A stretch of 64,000 nt of DNA from Bradyrhizobium yuanmingense. GTDB lineage: Bacteria > Pseudomonadota > Alphaproteobacteria > Rhizobiales > Xanthobacteraceae. Shown here piece after piece: positions 48,073 to 57,974 of this stretch. Location: contig NZ_FMAE01000005.1 in assembly GCF_900094575.1 (NCBI RefSeq), positions 612,092 through 676,091 of the forward strand, read 5' to 3'. The notes beneath the pieces are model-generated. The model had not been told where the DNA came from, ran no database searches, and was given only the letters and a program-made list of their open reading frames with translations. Each line of letters opens with the position of its first letter. The first letter of the stretch is position 1. The translations under genes and the position numbers were made by a program.

Positions 48073-49623
48073 CTACTTCTCAACGTTCCAGAACACCGGG
48101 ATGGCGGACGGTATCAGACCGCGCAAAGTCGCGCGATAGGCGGCCGGCTGCGCGAACTGGCCCCACGGGATTCCGGGCGCCTGATCGTACATGACGGCCT
48201 GGATCTCGCCCGCGATCTTCTTCCGGTCCGCCTCGGCCGGCGCCTTGGCGAAGGCTTCCATCAGAGGGGTGATACGCGCATCGCATTGCCAGCCGGTGAA
48301 GTCGGCACAGTTGAAGGCAACCATGACATTGGTCAGCGGCGAGCCGAGGTCGAAGCCGCCGGCGTGGACGCCATAGACGCTCCAGCCCTCCTTCTTGGCG
48401 CGGCGCGCCAGCACGCTCGCCCAGTCCATCACCTGCAGATCGACGTTGAAACCTGCAGCCTTCAGCCGCTCGGCGAGCACCTGCGCCGAAACGCGCGGGG
48501 CTTCGAGGTCGTTGGCCTGCATCACGACGACGGGCTCGCCGGCATATTTGGTCGCCTTCAGCGCAGCCTTCGCCGCTTCGATCGAGGGCTTTGCGGCGGC
48601 TTCCGTGCCGGCCTTGCTCTCGTATGTGGTGCCGCAGGTGAAGTAGGTCGCGCAAGGGGTGGCGTATTTGGCGTCGAGCCCGAGCGCATCCAGCACTTCG
48701 CGCTGGTCGACCAGCTTCCACAGCACGCGGCGGATCTCCGGATCATCGAACGGCTTCGAGGCCGCGTTGAGACGGTAGGCGCCGGCGAACATGTTGCCGC
48801 CGGTGAAGTTGACGAGCTTGACGCGCGTGTTCTTCTCCAGCTGCGGCAGCAGATCGAACGGCGCGTACTGCATGAAATCGATTTCGCCGGCCTGCAGCGC
48901 AGAGGCGGCAGTCGCACCATCGGGAATGACGCGGACCTCGAGCGTGTCGACATTGACGCGCTTGCCGCCGGCCAGGAAGTCCGCGGGCTCGGGACGCGGC
49001 ACATAGTCGCCGAACTTCTTCAGGATCATGCGGTCGCCGGTGCGGTGGTCGGCCTTGCTGTAGACGAACGGGCCGGAGCCGACGATCTCGGTGGTGCGCT
49101 GGTCGCCGGGCGTCCTCGCGATGCGTTCGGGCATCATGAAAGCGACCGGGCTGACGGGATTGCCGAGCGCGTCGATGACGAGGCCGGACGGCTCCTTCAG
49201 CGTCAGCACGAAGGTTTTCGCATCGACCGGCTCGAGCGAAGCCGTGATCGCGAAAATGCGGCGGCCGAGTGCGCTGCGGGTGCCCCAGCGACGCAGCGAG
49301 GCCACGCAATCGGCTGCCGTGACGGGCTGGCCGTCGTGCCATTTCAGGCCGTCGCGCAGCGTGAACGTATAGGTCAAGCCATCGGGCGAGACTTTCCAGT
49401 CCTGCACCATTTGCGGCTTGATGTCGCCCTTGGCATCCTTCGCAAACAGCGTGTCGAACACCATGTAGCCGAACGTGCGCGAAATATAGGCCGTGGAGAA
49501 ATGCGGATCGAGCGTGACGATCTCCGCCTCGAGCACCGCGACGAGATTGCCCGCCGCATGCGCGGGCGCCGCCACCAGCGCAAGGCCGAACAGCGCGGGA
49601 ATGAAAGTCTTCAGTTTGAGCAT
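48073..49623 (-). CDS. ABC transporter peptide/opine-type substrate-binding protein
   Basis: Periplasmic solute-binding protein of family 5, 516 residues. The signal peptide is MLKLKTFIPALFGLALVAAP then HAAG. The mature part has IVTLDPHFSTAYISRTFGYMV and VSPDGLTYTFTLRDGLKWHDG, both standard for DppA/OppA-like proteins. The ATG at 49623 gives the signal peptide. No permease or ATPase gene is near; its partner here is the GMC oxidoreductase gene directly downstream. Confidence 0.88.
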   Translation of the reverse strand: MLKLKTFIPALFGLALVAAPAHAAGNLVAVLEAEIVTLDPHFSTAYISRTFGYMVFDTLFAKDAKGDIKPQMVQDWKVSPDGLTYTFTLRDGLKWHDGQPVTAADCVASLRRWGTRSALGRRIFAITASLEPVDAKTFVLTLKEPSGLVIDALGNPVSPVAFMMPERIARTPGDQRTTEIVGSGPFVYSKADHRTGDRMILKKFGDYVPRPEPADFLAGGKRVNVDTLEVRVIPDGATAASALQAGEIDFMQYAPFDLLPQLEKNTRVKLVNFTGGNMFAGAYRLNAASKPFDDPEIRRVLWKLVDQREVLDALGLDAKYATPCATYFTCGTTYESKAGTEAAAKPSIEAAKAALKATKYAGEPVVVMQANDLEAPRVSAQVLAERLKAAGFNVDLQVMDWASVLARRAKKEGWSVYGVHAGGFDLGSPLTNVMVAFNCADFTGWQCDARITPLMEAFAKAPAEADRKKIAGEIQAVMYDQAPGIPWGQFAQPAAYRATLRGLIPSAIPVFWNVEK

Positions 49624-49769
49624 TGGGGTGTTTTTGCCTTTTGACCAGCCGTTTGCGTTCAGCAGGAAAAAAGCAATGTTCGTGCCCACACGTATGCGCT
49701 CATAGCTAGCTGCCACGCGTTTGCAGGATGCACATACTTAGAGTTGGAGAGCGAGGCTGGCGCAGCTCG

Positions 49770-49846
49770 TCATTGCGAGCGCAGCGAAGCAATCCAGAGT
49801 CTTTCCGCGGTGGGATTCTGGATTGCTTCGCTGCGCTCGCAATGAC
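49770..49846. repeat. Palindromic intergenic repeat, family A, copy 3
   Basis: GTCATTGCGAGCGCAGCGAA..CAATCCAGAG at one end, CTGGATTGCTTCGCTGCGCTCGCAATGAC at the other: the cleanest copy, forming a nearly perfect hairpin. It lies between the ParC 3' end and the binding protein promoter region, next to a family B copy. Confidence 0.88.
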
Positions 49847-49870
49847 GGTGGAGCAGAGAGCACAACACGC

Positions 49871-49994
49871 GCTGTCGCCGCCCGGCTTGACCGGGCGACC
49901 CAGTATTCCAGAGACAGCTGATGGATACGGAGAAGCCGCGGCGTACTGGATGCCCCGCCCCCGTGCGCAATTGCGCACTAGGCGGGGCATGACA
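49871..49994. repeat. Palindromic intergenic repeat, family B, copy 2
   Basis: Same blocks as the copy at 20553-20656: CGCCCGGCTTGACCGGGCGA, CCAGTATTCCAGAGACAG, CCGCGGCGTACTGGATGCCC, then a terminal GGCGGGGCATGACAG hairpin with TGCGCAATTGCGCA in its loop. Ends 33 bases from the parC stop. Confidence 0.88.
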
Positions 49995-50026
49995 GCGTCG
50001 TTGCGGCGACAGTTGGGGCCAGTGCC

Positions 50027-52285
50027 CTACCCGATCACTCGACCGAACTTGTTCGACTTCGGGAAACCCTTCGGCGGCAGGCGGCCGGCGTCGGCGCGCG
50101 TGCCCTGCCACTCCGCCAGCTCCTTCATGGTCGCGGAGAATTCGCGTCCTGCGGAATCCTTCCAGGTCAGGCCCGCCTTGGCGTCGAATACCGCAACGTC
50201 GGACAGGCCGCCGTCCTTGTATTTCTGCAGGCGCACGCCGCGGCCGCGGGCCATCTCCGGCACCTGGTCGAGCGGGAAGACCAGCATCTTGCGGTTCTCG
50301 CCGATGACGGCGACGGTGTCGCCCGTCACCTCGGTGATCGCGCGGGCCTCGTTCGGCATGTCCACGTTGAGGACCTGCTTGCCCTTCTTGGTGGTGCCAA
50401 CGCAATCGTCCTCGTTGACCACAAAACCCTGGCCCTCGTGGCTGGCGACCAGGAATTTGCGGCCGCCCTTGTTGACGAACAGCGCGACGGGCGCGGCCTC
50501 CTGCTCGAGGTCGATGAACAATCGGATCGGCTCGCCATGGCCGCGGCCGCCCGGCAGCTTGGCGACGTCGAGCGAGTAGAACTTGCCGTTGGTGGCGAAC
50601 AGCAGGAGCTTCGAGGTCGTCTCGGCGAAGAAGGCGAAGCCGAGCTTGTCGTCCTGCTTGAAGGCAAGGCCCGAGAGATCCTCGACATGCCCCTTCATGG
50701 TGCGGATCCAGCCCTTGTCGGAGACGACCACCGTCACCGGCTCGCGCTCGACGAAGGCCTCCTCGATCGCGGCGAGGTCGTGCTCGGGCGCATCCGCGAA
50801 GGTGGTGCGACGCTTGCCGAGCGGTGTCTTCGGTCCGAACATGTCGCGGACCTTGCCGACCTGCTCGCCGACCTTCTTCCACTGCTCGGCTTCGGAGGCG
50901 AGCACCGCATTGATGCCCTTGAGCTCGGCGCGGAGGTTCTTGTCCTCGGTGCGGATCTCCATCTCCTCGAGCTTGCGCAAGGAGCGCAGGCGCATGTTGA
51001 GGATGGCTTCCGCCTGCACCTCGGTGAGCTTGAACGCCTTCATCAGCTCAGGCTTCGGCTCGTCCTCGGTGCGGATGATCCTGATCACCTTGTCGATGTT
51101 CAGGTATGCGATCAGGAAGCCGCCGAGCACTTCCAGCCGGTGCTCGATCTGCGCCTTGCGGTAGTTGCTGCGGCGGATCAGCACGTCGCGCAGATGGTCG
51201 AGCCATTCGCGCAAGCACTCCGCGAGCCCCACGACCTTGGGGATGCGCCCCTTGATCAGGACGTTGAGGTTCAGCGGAATCTTGTTTTCGAGCTCGGTGA
51301 GGCGGAACAGCGATTCCATCATCAGCGCCGGATCGACGTTCTTCGACTTCGGCTCGATCACGATGCGGACGTCTTCGGCCGACTCGTCCCTGATGTCGCC
51401 GACCAGCGGCAGCTTCTTCTGGTCCAGCAGCTCGGCGACCTTCTCGATCAGACGCGACTTCTGCACCAGGAACGGAATCTCGGTGACGACGACGACCCAG
51501 GTGCCGCGCGCACCCTCCTCCTGCGTCCACCGCGCCCGGACGCGGAACGAGCCGCGGCCGGTCGTGTACGCTTCCGCAATCGCCTGCTTGGAATCGACGA
51601 TGATGCCGCCGGTCGGGAAGTCCGGCCCCTTGACCCATTTCAAGAGGGCCTTGGATTTCGCGTCGGGCTTCTCGATCAGATGCAGCGCGGCGTCGCACAG
51701 CTCGGCGGCGTTGTGCGGCGGGATCGAGGTCGCCATGCCGACCGCGATGCCCTGCGCGCCGTTGGCGAGCAGGTTCGGGAAGCCGCCCGGCAGCACGATG
51801 GGCTCTTTCGACTGGCCGTCGTAGTTGGCGCGGAATTCGACCCCATCCTCGTCGATGCCCTCGAGCAGAAGCCGCGCGACGTCGGTCATGCGCGCTTCGG
51901 TGTAGCGGTAGGCGGCGGGGTTATCGCCGTCGATATTGCCGAAATTGCCTTGGCCGTCGACCAGCGGATATCGTGAGGAGAAATCCTGCGCGAGGCGGAC
52001 CATGGCGTCGTAGATCGCCTGGTCGCCGTGCGGATGGAACGAGCCCATCACGTCGCCGACGATCTTGGCCGACTTCTTGAAGGCCGTGCCGGGGTCGAGC
52101 CTGAGCAGGCGCATGCCGTAGAGGATGCGCCGGTGCACCGGCTTCAGGCCGTCGCGCGCGTCCGGCAGCGCACGGTGCATGATGGTGGAGAGGGCATAAG
52201 CGAGATAGCGCTCTTCCAGCGCCTCACGCAGCGGCACCTCGTGGATTTCAGCCGGTTCTTCCGGCGGAACGATTCGTTTTCCCAT
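50027..52285 (-). CDS. parC: DNA topoisomerase IV subunit A
   Basis: Decatenates daughter chromosomes with ParE; 752 residues. The breakage-reunion domain has [19 protein letters not shown], the QRDR-type [10 protein letters not shown], and catalytic Tyr128 in AYRYTE. The C-terminal repeats lack the canonical GyrA box, which with length and start favours ParC over GyrA. The position equivalent to E. coli Ser80 in the quinolone pocket is Gln89. Single unit, last of the recO-side group. Confidence 0.93.
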   Translation of the reverse strand: MGKRIVPPEEPAEIHEVPLREALEERYLAYALSTIMHRALPDARDGLKPVHRRILYGMRLLRLDPGTAFKKSAKIVGDVMGSFHPHGDQAIYDAMVRLAQDFSSRYPLVDGQGNFGNIDGDNPAAYRYTEARMTDVARLLLEGIDEDGVEFRANYDGQSKEPIVLPGGFPNLLANGAQGIAVGMATSIPPHNAAELCDAALHLIEKPDAKSKALLKWVKGPDFPTGGIIVDSKQAIAEAYTTGRGSFRVRARWTQEEGARGTWVVVVTEIPFLVQKSRLIEKVAELLDQKKLPLVGDIRDESAEDVRIVIEPKSKNVDPALMMESLFRLTELENKIPLNLNVLIKGRIPKVVGLAECLREWLDHLRDVLIRRSNYRKAQIEHRLEVLGGFLIAYLNIDKVIRIIRTEDEPKPELMKAFKLTEVQAEAILNMRLRSLRKLEEMEIRTEDKNLRAELKGINAVLASEAEQWKKVGEQVGKVRDMFGPKTPLGKRRTTFADAPEHDLAAIEEAFVEREPVTVVVSDKGWIRTMKGHVEDLSGLAFKQDDKLGFAFFAETTSKLLLFATNGKFYSLDVAKLPGGRGHGEPIRLFIDLEQEAAPVALFVNKGGRKFLVASHEGQGFVVNEDDCVGTTKKGKQVLNVDMPNEARAITEVTGDTVAVIGENRKMLVFPLDQVPEMARGRGVRLQKYKDGGLSDVAVFDAKAGLTWKDSAGREFSATMKELAEWQGTRADAGRLPPKGFPKSNKFGRVIG

Positions 52286-52349
52286 GCCGCCCGGTTAAAC
52301 CGTGGAAGCGAATCGGGCAAGGATCGAATGGTTCCCTGTGGGCGACGTA

Positions 52350-52634
52350 CTAACCTGCCCAGCCGGCTGTGACGGTCTGGGTTGGGGCTGGACCAGGTGT
52401 TTGCGCAGGCGCCGGCGCATTGGTCAGGCAACGGCGGGCGGCCTCGATCTCGGCGTCGGTCGCGCCCCGCGACCGCGCCCATGTCTCTGCAGCGGCAGCG
52501 GAATATTTCGCCACATAGTACCGCACCACCGTGCACGAGGCCCGGCGAAACGCCCCGGGCTGCGGCTCGCCAGCCATGGCGTCGGGCGCGAACGCAAGCA
52601 GCGTCGCCGACAAGGCGAATCCCTTGATCAACAT
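52350..52634 (-). CDS. Small periplasmic hypothetical protein
   Basis: 94 residues. A signal peptide (MLIKGFALSATLLAFAPDAMA) precedes a mature part with two cysteines (SCTVVRYYVAKYSAAAAETWARS and RRCL), then a proline/threonine-rich tail. It lies between recO and parC on the same strand. The pattern is seen in small periplasmic proteins of rhizobia; no function known. Confidence 0.6.
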   Translation of the reverse strand: MLIKGFALSATLLAFAPDAMAGEPQPGAFRRASCTVVRYYVAKYSAAAAETWARSRGATDAEIEAARRCLTNAPAPAQTPGPAPTQTVTAGWAG

Positions 52635-52737
52635 TTGGGCTGTCCCCCGGATGTGGAACCTCAAGCCCCAAGTCCGCGCGGGCCGATTTCGTTCCAGGGA
52701 ACTGCATGCTGCTGGGCAAGGCTGAGCAGCTACTACG

Positions 52738-53490
52738 TCATGGCGCCGGGATCGCCGCCCTCGCCTGCTGCCGCATCAGGGCGTTGATGAAGCCGGCCCG
52801 CGCATCGGAATGGCCTTGGCCACGCGGCTCCAGCACGTGGCGGAGCAGGAACAGGCCGGTGAGCCGAAAACCGTCCTGGAGATCCTGCTCGGTGAGATCG
52901 CCCGCGGTTTCGCCCTGGCGCAGGAACGGCGGCAGCCGCAACAGCCGGTCGCGCCACGGCTCGCCCGCGCCGCGCGATACCGCGCCGCCTGATTTCGGCG
53001 AGACATAGATCAGGTCCGTGGTCTCGCCGGTCACGGCACAATTGTCCAGCGCCAGGCCAAAACCCAGCTCGGCGAGCATCGCCAGCTCGAAATGGATCAG
53101 GTGCACGGCCGCGCTGCCGATGTCGTCGAAATCGTCGAGCGAATGCTCGAGCAGCGCAAAGATGTCCTCATGCGGATCGCGCTCCGGCAGCAGCCGCGCG
53201 ACGGAGGCGAGATGGGTGACGCCGTAGACGCCGTGGGACGATGCCAGCAGCGTTGCCGCGCGCAGCTTCAATCCCTCGATGGCGTAGGTGCCCAGATGCT
53301 CGTCGAGCCGCGCCCGCCACACCGCACTGACGCTGTTCCCCGGTTGCAGCAGCGGCCGCATCCGCGAGCCGGCGCCACCGCGGACGAGGCCGAGATGCCG
53401 GCCATGCGCGCGCGTCAACAGCTCGACAATGGCGCTGGACTCGCCATGCCGCCGCACCCCCAGCACGATGCCTTCGTCGGACCATTCCAT
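52738..53490 (-). CDS. recO: DNA repair protein RecO
   Basis: Helps RecA load on gapped DNA with RecF and RecR; 250 residues. An OB-fold start ([37 protein letters not shown]) and the helical C-terminal part ([15 protein letters not shown]..) match. The zinc cysteines of some RecO proteins are absent, which is normal for many alphaproteobacteria. ATG at 53490 is preferred to one ten codons earlier. Confidence 0.93.
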   Translation of the reverse strand: MEWSDEGIVLGVRRHGESSAIVELLTRAHGRHLGLVRGGAGSRMRPLLQPGNSVSAVWRARLDEHLGTYAIEGLKLRAATLLASSHGVYGVTHLASVARLLPERDPHEDIFALLEHSLDDFDDIGSAAVHLIHFELAMLAELGFGLALDNCAVTGETTDLIYVSPKSGGAVSRGAGEPWRDRLLRLPPFLRQGETAGDLTEQDLQDGFRLTGLFLLRHVLEPRGQGHSDARAGFINALMRQQARAAIPAP

Positions 53491-53522
53491 AGGGGAAGTG
53501 TAGCGGATTCCGGCGTTCAATC

Positions 53523-53605
53523 GTAGGGCGGATTAGCCGAAGGCGTAACCCGCCAATCGCCCGTGCACGTCAAAGGTGGATTACGCTTCGCTAATCCACC
53601 CTACG
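53523..53605. repeat. Palindromic intergenic repeat, family D
   Basis: GTAGGGCGGATTAGCCGAAGGCGTAA at one end, TTACGCTTCGCTAATCCACCCTAC at the other. It lies between a small membrane protein gene and recO. Confidence 0.85.
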
Positions 53606-53610
53606 GCGCC

Positions 53611-53991
53611 TCACGCGTTGAACCAGTCCCGCGCGTCGCCGCTGAAGGAGAAATACAGGCCCATCGTCGTCAGCGCGCAGGAGACGATCTCGATGGCGCT
53701 GTCGAGCTCCAGGCCCTTCTCGCCGATGATCTGGCCGAGCGAGATCACCGACAACACGAGGGCCGCCGCCAGCACCCAGCGTGGCCAGTTCTTGCGATGA
53801 TGCGCGGCCAGCCGGACGAAATAGAGCAGCAGGAGGATCATGCCGCCGGCGAGCAGCGTCGCGGTCATGATCATCTGCTCGGTCACCGCGGCATTGGGCG
53901 TGCGGTCCTGCACGGCGACCGAGACGGCGTCCAGCATCAACGATGCATAGAGCAGCGCTTCGAAGCGCTGGACGTTGGTGGGTAGGCTCAT
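53611..53991 (-). CDS. Small inner membrane protein, unknown
   Basis: 126 residues, with four hydrophobic segments (about 12-22, 43-60, 72-85 and 98-116). The start MSLPTNVQRFEALLYASLMLDAVS resembles a family found next to era in Bradyrhizobium. Begins 21 bases after era. Function unknown. Confidence 0.6.
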   Translation of the reverse strand: MSLPTNVQRFEALLYASLMLDAVSVAVQDRTPNAAVTEQMIMTATLLAGGMILLLLYFVRLAAHHRKNWPRWVLAAALVLSVISLGQIIGEKGLELDSAIEIVSCALTTMGLYFSFSGDARDWFNA

Positions 53992-54012
53992 CGAATGCCG
54001 ATCTTTTCTTGG

Positions 54013-54939
54013 TTATTCTTTTGGGAAGTCCAGGCCCATCTCGCGATAGCGATCGGGATCGTCGCCCCAGTTCTCGCGCACCTTGACGAACAGGAACAGG
54101 TGCACCGGCACGTCCAGAATCTGCATCAGCTCTTTCCGCGAGTCGGCGCCGATCGACTTGATGGTGGCGCCGCCCTTGCCGAGCACGATCTTGCGCTGGC
54201 TTTCGCGCTCGACATAGATCGTCTGCTCGATCCGCACAGACTTGTCCTTGCGTTCCTCCCACTTGTCGGTCTCGACCGTGGACTGGTAGGGCAATTCCTG
54301 GTGCAGCTTCTGATAGATCTTCTCGCGGGTGATCTCGGCCGCCAGCTGCCGCATCGGCGCGTCCGACATCTGGTCCTCGGGGTAGAGGAACGGACCCGGC
54401 GGCACCATGTCCGCGAGCGTCTTGCGGATGTCGTCGACGCCATCGCCCGAGATCGCCGAGATCATGAAGGTCCTTGCGAACGCCATGCGCTCGTTGGCGG
54501 CCCGCGCCAGCGCCAGCAGCTTCTCGCGCTGGACCAGGTCGACCTTGTTGATGACGAGAATCTTGTCGTGATTGACGCTGGCGGCCTTGGCGAGGATCGC
54601 CTCCGCCTCCTCGTCGATGCCCGTTTTGGCATCGAGCAGCACGCAGACCAGATCGGCATCATGCGCCCCGCTCCAGGCGGTCGAGACCATGGCACGGTCG
54701 AGCCGGCGCTTGGGCGAGAAGATGCCGGGCGTGTCGACAAGGATAATTTGCGCGTTGTTCTCGATGACGATACCGCGGATCAGCGCGCGCGTGGTTTGCA
54801 CCTTGCGCGAGACGATCGTGACCTTGGCGCCGACCAGCGCGTTGACCAGCGTCGACTTGCCGACATTCGGCGCGCCGATCAGCGCGACGAAGCCGCAGCG
54901 CGTCGCGCCGGGTGCCCCGCCGCTTGCTTCAACCGTCAT
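54013..54939 (-). CDS. era: GTPase Era
   Basis: Ribosome-assembly GTPase binding the 3' end of 16S rRNA; 308 residues. G1 is GAPNVGKS (22-29), G3 DTPGIF, G4 NKVD, with the KH domain in the last 80 residues (GKGGATIKSIGADSRKELMQI). Overlaps the rnc stop by 11 bases, so the rnc-era pair is coupled. Confidence 0.97.
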   Translation of the reverse strand: MTVEASGGAPGATRCGFVALIGAPNVGKSTLVNALVGAKVTIVSRKVQTTRALIRGIVIENNAQIILVDTPGIFSPKRRLDRAMVSTAWSGAHDADLVCVLLDAKTGIDEEAEAILAKAASVNHDKILVINKVDLVQREKLLALARAANERMAFARTFMISAISGDGVDDIRKTLADMVPPGPFLYPEDQMSDAPMRQLAAEITREKIYQKLHQELPYQSTVETDKWEERKDKSVRIEQTIYVERESQRKIVLGKGGATIKSIGADSRKELMQILDVPVHLFLFVKVRENWGDDPDRYREMGLDFPKE

Positions 54940-55750
54940 TGCTGCCGCCGACGCCTTCGCGTTCGATCATCACTGACGCTGCCACTTTCTCTGCCGCGCG
55001 CTTGCTGCCGCCGATACCCTCGGCGGGGGCCAGGCCCGGCAGATCGACGGCGACACGGAACTGCGGATCGTGATGCGGGCCGGTGCGCTCGACCTCGCGA
55101 TAGACAGGCGTCGGCAGTCCCTTGCCTTGCGCCCATTCCTGCAGCACGGTCTTGGGATCGCGCAAGGGCCGGCGCGGCTTGTGCATCCGCTCGGTCCAGT
55201 TGCGCTTGACGAATTCGGCTGCCGCCGCATGGCCGCCGTCGAGGTAGATGGCGCCGATCACGGCCTCGCAGATGTCGCCGAGGATGGATTTGCGCAGGCG
55301 GGCATCGGCACTGGAGCCGACCGAGCCCAGCTTGATGTCGTCGACGAGACCGAGCGACTTGGCGACGTCCGCGCAGCTCTCCTTGCGCACGAGCTCGGCA
55401 AGCCGCTTGGACAGCTCGCCCTCATCGGCGTTCGGGAAGGCGTGATAGAGCATGTCGGAGACGACGAGCCCGAGCACGTGGTCGCCGAGGAATTCCAGCC
55501 GCTGATAGCTGTCGCCTCGCTTGCGCCCGGACTTCAGGGCCGAGACATGCGTGATCGCCTGCATCAGCATATTTGGATCGGCGAAGCTGTGGCCGATCCG
55601 CGCCTCGAGCGCCGCGTTGGCATTCGTGCCCTTGGCCTTGCTGCTCCGCGGCCGTTTCTTCTTGGCAGGCGCCTTCGCCGCAGCTTCGCCCTCGGGAGCG
55701 GCTTGCACCTCGGTCGGTTGGATCGCGATGTCCTTGGCTTCGTCTTTCAT
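54929..55750 (-). CDS. rnc: Ribonuclease III
   Basis: Double-strand-specific endonuclease for rRNA processing; 273 residues. The signature YQRLEFLGDHVLGLVVSD is intact, and GDICEAVIGAIYLDGG carries the second metal site; the dsRNA-binding domain ends the protein (KTVLQEWAQGKGL..GGSKRAAEKVAA). The ATG at 55750 gives an N-terminal tail of about 45 mostly lysine/alanine residues not present in E. coli. Overlaps lepB by four bases. Confidence 0.95.
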   Translation of the reverse strand: MKDEAKDIAIQPTEVQAAPEGEAAAKAPAKKKRPRSSKAKGTNANAALEARIGHSFADPNMLMQAITHVSALKSGRKRGDSYQRLEFLGDHVLGLVVSDMLYHAFPNADEGELSKRLAELVRKESCADVAKSLGLVDDIKLGSVGSSADARLRKSILGDICEAVIGAIYLDGGHAAAAEFVKRNWTERMHKPRRPLRDPKTVLQEWAQGKGLPTPVYREVERTGPHHDPQFRVAVDLPGLAPAEGIGGSKRAAEKVAASVMIEREGVGGSNDG

Positions 55751-56511
55751 CGGACGATTTTGAAGAACCGATTCCAGCGCACCGCCCACGGCCAGCGCCA
55801 GAGCATCCAGGCGTGCTCGCCTTCAGCGATGGAGAAGAAGATCATCTGGGCGCGGCCGATCAAGTGCTCCTGCGGGACGTAGCCGACCTGGCCGAGAAAG
55901 CGGCTATCGGTGGAGTTGTCGCGGTTGTCACCCATCATGAAGAAGTGGCCGGCCGGGACGGTGTAGACGTTGGTGTTGTCCATGTAGCCGTTGTCGGCGC
56001 AGTCCAGCGTCTCATAGGACACGCCGTTCGGCAGCGTCTCCTTCCAGCGCTTCACCCGGGAGATGCCGCCGCCTTCCGAGCCGCAAGGGTCCTCGCCGAC
56101 ATATTCGCTCATGCGCTGCCGCTCGACGGGCGTATCGTTGATGTAGAGCAGCCCGTCCCGCATCTGGACACGGTCGCCGGGAAGGCCGATCACGCGCTTG
56201 ATGTAGTCGGTGGAATCGTCCTTCGGCAGGCGAAACACGACGATGTCGCCACGAGCGGGGTCCGAGCCCCAGATCCGTCCTGAGAACAGCGGCGGCGAGA
56301 ATGGAATCGAGTAATGGCTGTAGCCGTAGGAATATTTCGAGACGAACAGATAGTCGCCGACCAGCAGCGTCGCCTTCATCGAGCCGGACGGGATGTTGAA
56401 GGGCTGAAACAGGAAGGTGCGGATCACGAGCGCGATCAGGAGAGCATGAATGACGACTCGGATCGTTTCGCCGACGCCGCTCTCAGTTTTCGTTCCCGAA
56501 GTCACGCTCAT
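55747..56511 (-). CDS. lepB: Signal peptidase I
   Basis: Membrane serine protease cleaving Sec/Tat signal peptides; 254 residues with one N-terminal membrane segment. The catalytic pair is Ser44 (IPSGSM) and Lys105 (YIKRVIGLPGD); GDNRDNSTDSRFLG is also intact. The gap of about 250 bases upstream, up to acpS, is AT-rich and probably contains its promoter. Confidence 0.96.
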   Translation of the reverse strand: MSVTSGTKTESGVGETIRVVIHALLIALVIRTFLFQPFNIPSGSMKATLLVGDYLFVSKYSYGYSHYSIPFSPPLFSGRIWGSDPARGDIVVFRLPKDDSTDYIKRVIGLPGDRVQMRDGLLYINDTPVERQRMSEYVGEDPCGSEGGGISRVKRWKETLPNGVSYETLDCADNGYMDNTNVYTVPAGHFFMMGDNRDNSTDSRFLGQVGYVPQEHLIGRAQMIFFSIAEGEHAWMLWRWPWAVRWNRFFKIVR

Positions 56512-56760
56512 TGCTCTCTCAATTCCGGCCGGCGATCATAGAGCGCCCTCCTCCCGCGAACGGCCCACCGGTTCGCGGCGCAAGGAGATTGTCCTGATTC
56601 TGATAGTGAGGGCCAATTCCGGCGTAAAGCCGAATTCGCCCAGGCTGATTTGCGTTCGCGGACTTTTAGACGGTTGTCGGAGGCCACGCAATCAAGGATC
56701 GCATCAAAACTGATTAAGATATTGATTTATAAAGAAAATCACAAAACGCCCGAGCCGCGA

Positions 56761-57180
56761 TCAAGGTTTCGGCAGCGGGACGGCGGAAATGACGACAAAA
56801 GCCTGCGCCAGCGGCCAGTCGTCGGTGATCGAAAGGTCGATCCGCGCCTCGAACCCCTCCGGTGTCAGGGCCTGGAGCCGGGCCAGCGCGCCGCCGGTCA
56901 GCTGCATGGTCGGCCGCCCGCCCGGCAGGTTGACCACCCCCATGTCGCGCCACCAGACGCCGCGCCTGATGCCGGTGCCGAGTGCCTTGGAGCAGGCCTC
57001 CTTGGCGGCGAAGCGCTTGGCGTAGGTCGCCACCACCATCTTCTCGTTCTTGGCGCGCCGTTCCGCCTTGGCACGCTCGGCCGCGGTGAAGATGCGGTCG
57101 AGAAAACGCTCGCCGTGGCGCTCGATCACCTTGGCGACGCGGGTGATGTCGATCAGGTCGGAGCCGATGCCGATGATCAT
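56761..57180 (-). CDS. acpS: Holo-ACP synthase
   Basis: Adds 4'-phosphopantetheine to acyl carrier protein; 139 residues. Metal-binding Asp8 (IGSDLIDI) and Glu61 ([15 protein letters not shown]) are present. Its ATG overlaps the pdxJ stop by four bases, as in many proteobacteria. Confidence 0.95.
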   Translation of the reverse strand: MIIGIGSDLIDITRVAKVIERHGERFLDRIFTAAERAKAERRAKNEKMVVATYAKRFAAKEACSKALGTGIRRGVWWRDMGVVNLPGGRPTMQLTGGALARLQALTPEGFEARIDLSITDDWPLAQAFVVISAVPLPKP

Positions 57181-57929
57181 GCCCGGCTCCGGCCACGATC
57201 CATCGCCCCGCGCATGCTGCGCACGGTCTCGGCCAGCCCCACGAACAGCGCCTCGCCGATCATGTAATAGCCGATGTTCAGCTCCATGATTTCGGGCAAG
57301 CTCGCGATCTTCTCCGCCGTCGCATAGTCCAGCCCGTGGCCGGCGTGAACCTCGAGTCCCGCGTCCTTCGCCAGCTTCACCCCGGCCACGATCCGCTGCC
57401 ATTCAGCCTCGGCCTTGTCGGTGTGGCCATCGACGACGGCATCGCACCAGGCACCGGTGTGGATCTCGATCACAGGGGCGCGCAGCCGTGCCGCCATCTC
57501 GATCTGGGCGGGATCGGCCGCAATGAACAGCGAGACGCGGATGCCGGCCTCGCTCAGCCGCGCGATATAGGGCGCGAGCGCGCTGCGCTGGCCGACCACG
57601 TCCAACCCGCCTTCGGTCGTCACCTCCTGGCGCCGCTCCGGCACCAGGCACACCGCGTGCGGCTTGGTGGCGAGCGAGATCCGCATCATGTCGTCCGTCG
57701 CGGCCATCTCGAAATTGAGCGGCTTGGAGATCTCCGCCTTCAGGCGCGCCATGTCCTCGTCGCGGATGTGCCGGCGGTCCTCGCGCAAATGTGCGGTGAT
57801 GCCGTCGGCGCCGGCCTCGATCGCGAGCAGCGCGGCGCGCACCGGATCGGGATGGCGGCCGCCGCGCGCGTTACGCACGGTTGCGACGTGATCGATATTG
57901 ACGCCGAGGCGGAGCGGAGGTGCGGGCAT
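57177..57929 (-). CDS. pdxJ: Pyridoxine 5'-phosphate synthase
   Basis: Last step of de novo vitamin B6 synthesis, a TIM barrel of 250 residues. [17 protein letters not shown] is the start signature; [14 protein letters not shown] and [15 protein letters not shown] match catalytic loops. Coupled to acpS; 45 bases downstream of the rsh stop. Confidence 0.96.
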   Translation of the reverse strand: MPAPPLRLGVNIDHVATVRNARGGRHPDPVRAALLAIEAGADGITAHLREDRRHIRDEDMARLKAEISKPLNFEMAATDDMMRISLATKPHAVCLVPERRQEVTTEGGLDVVGQRSALAPYIARLSEAGIRVSLFIAADPAQIEMAARLRAPVIEIHTGAWCDAVVDGHTDKAEAEWQRIVAGVKLAKDAGLEVHAGHGLDYATAEKIASLPEIMELNIGYYMIGEALFVGLAETVRSMRGAMDRGRSRA

Positions 57930-57974
57930 TTCAGAACTCGCGAAATCAGAGGGAACGGCGCATGCGAGATGCGC

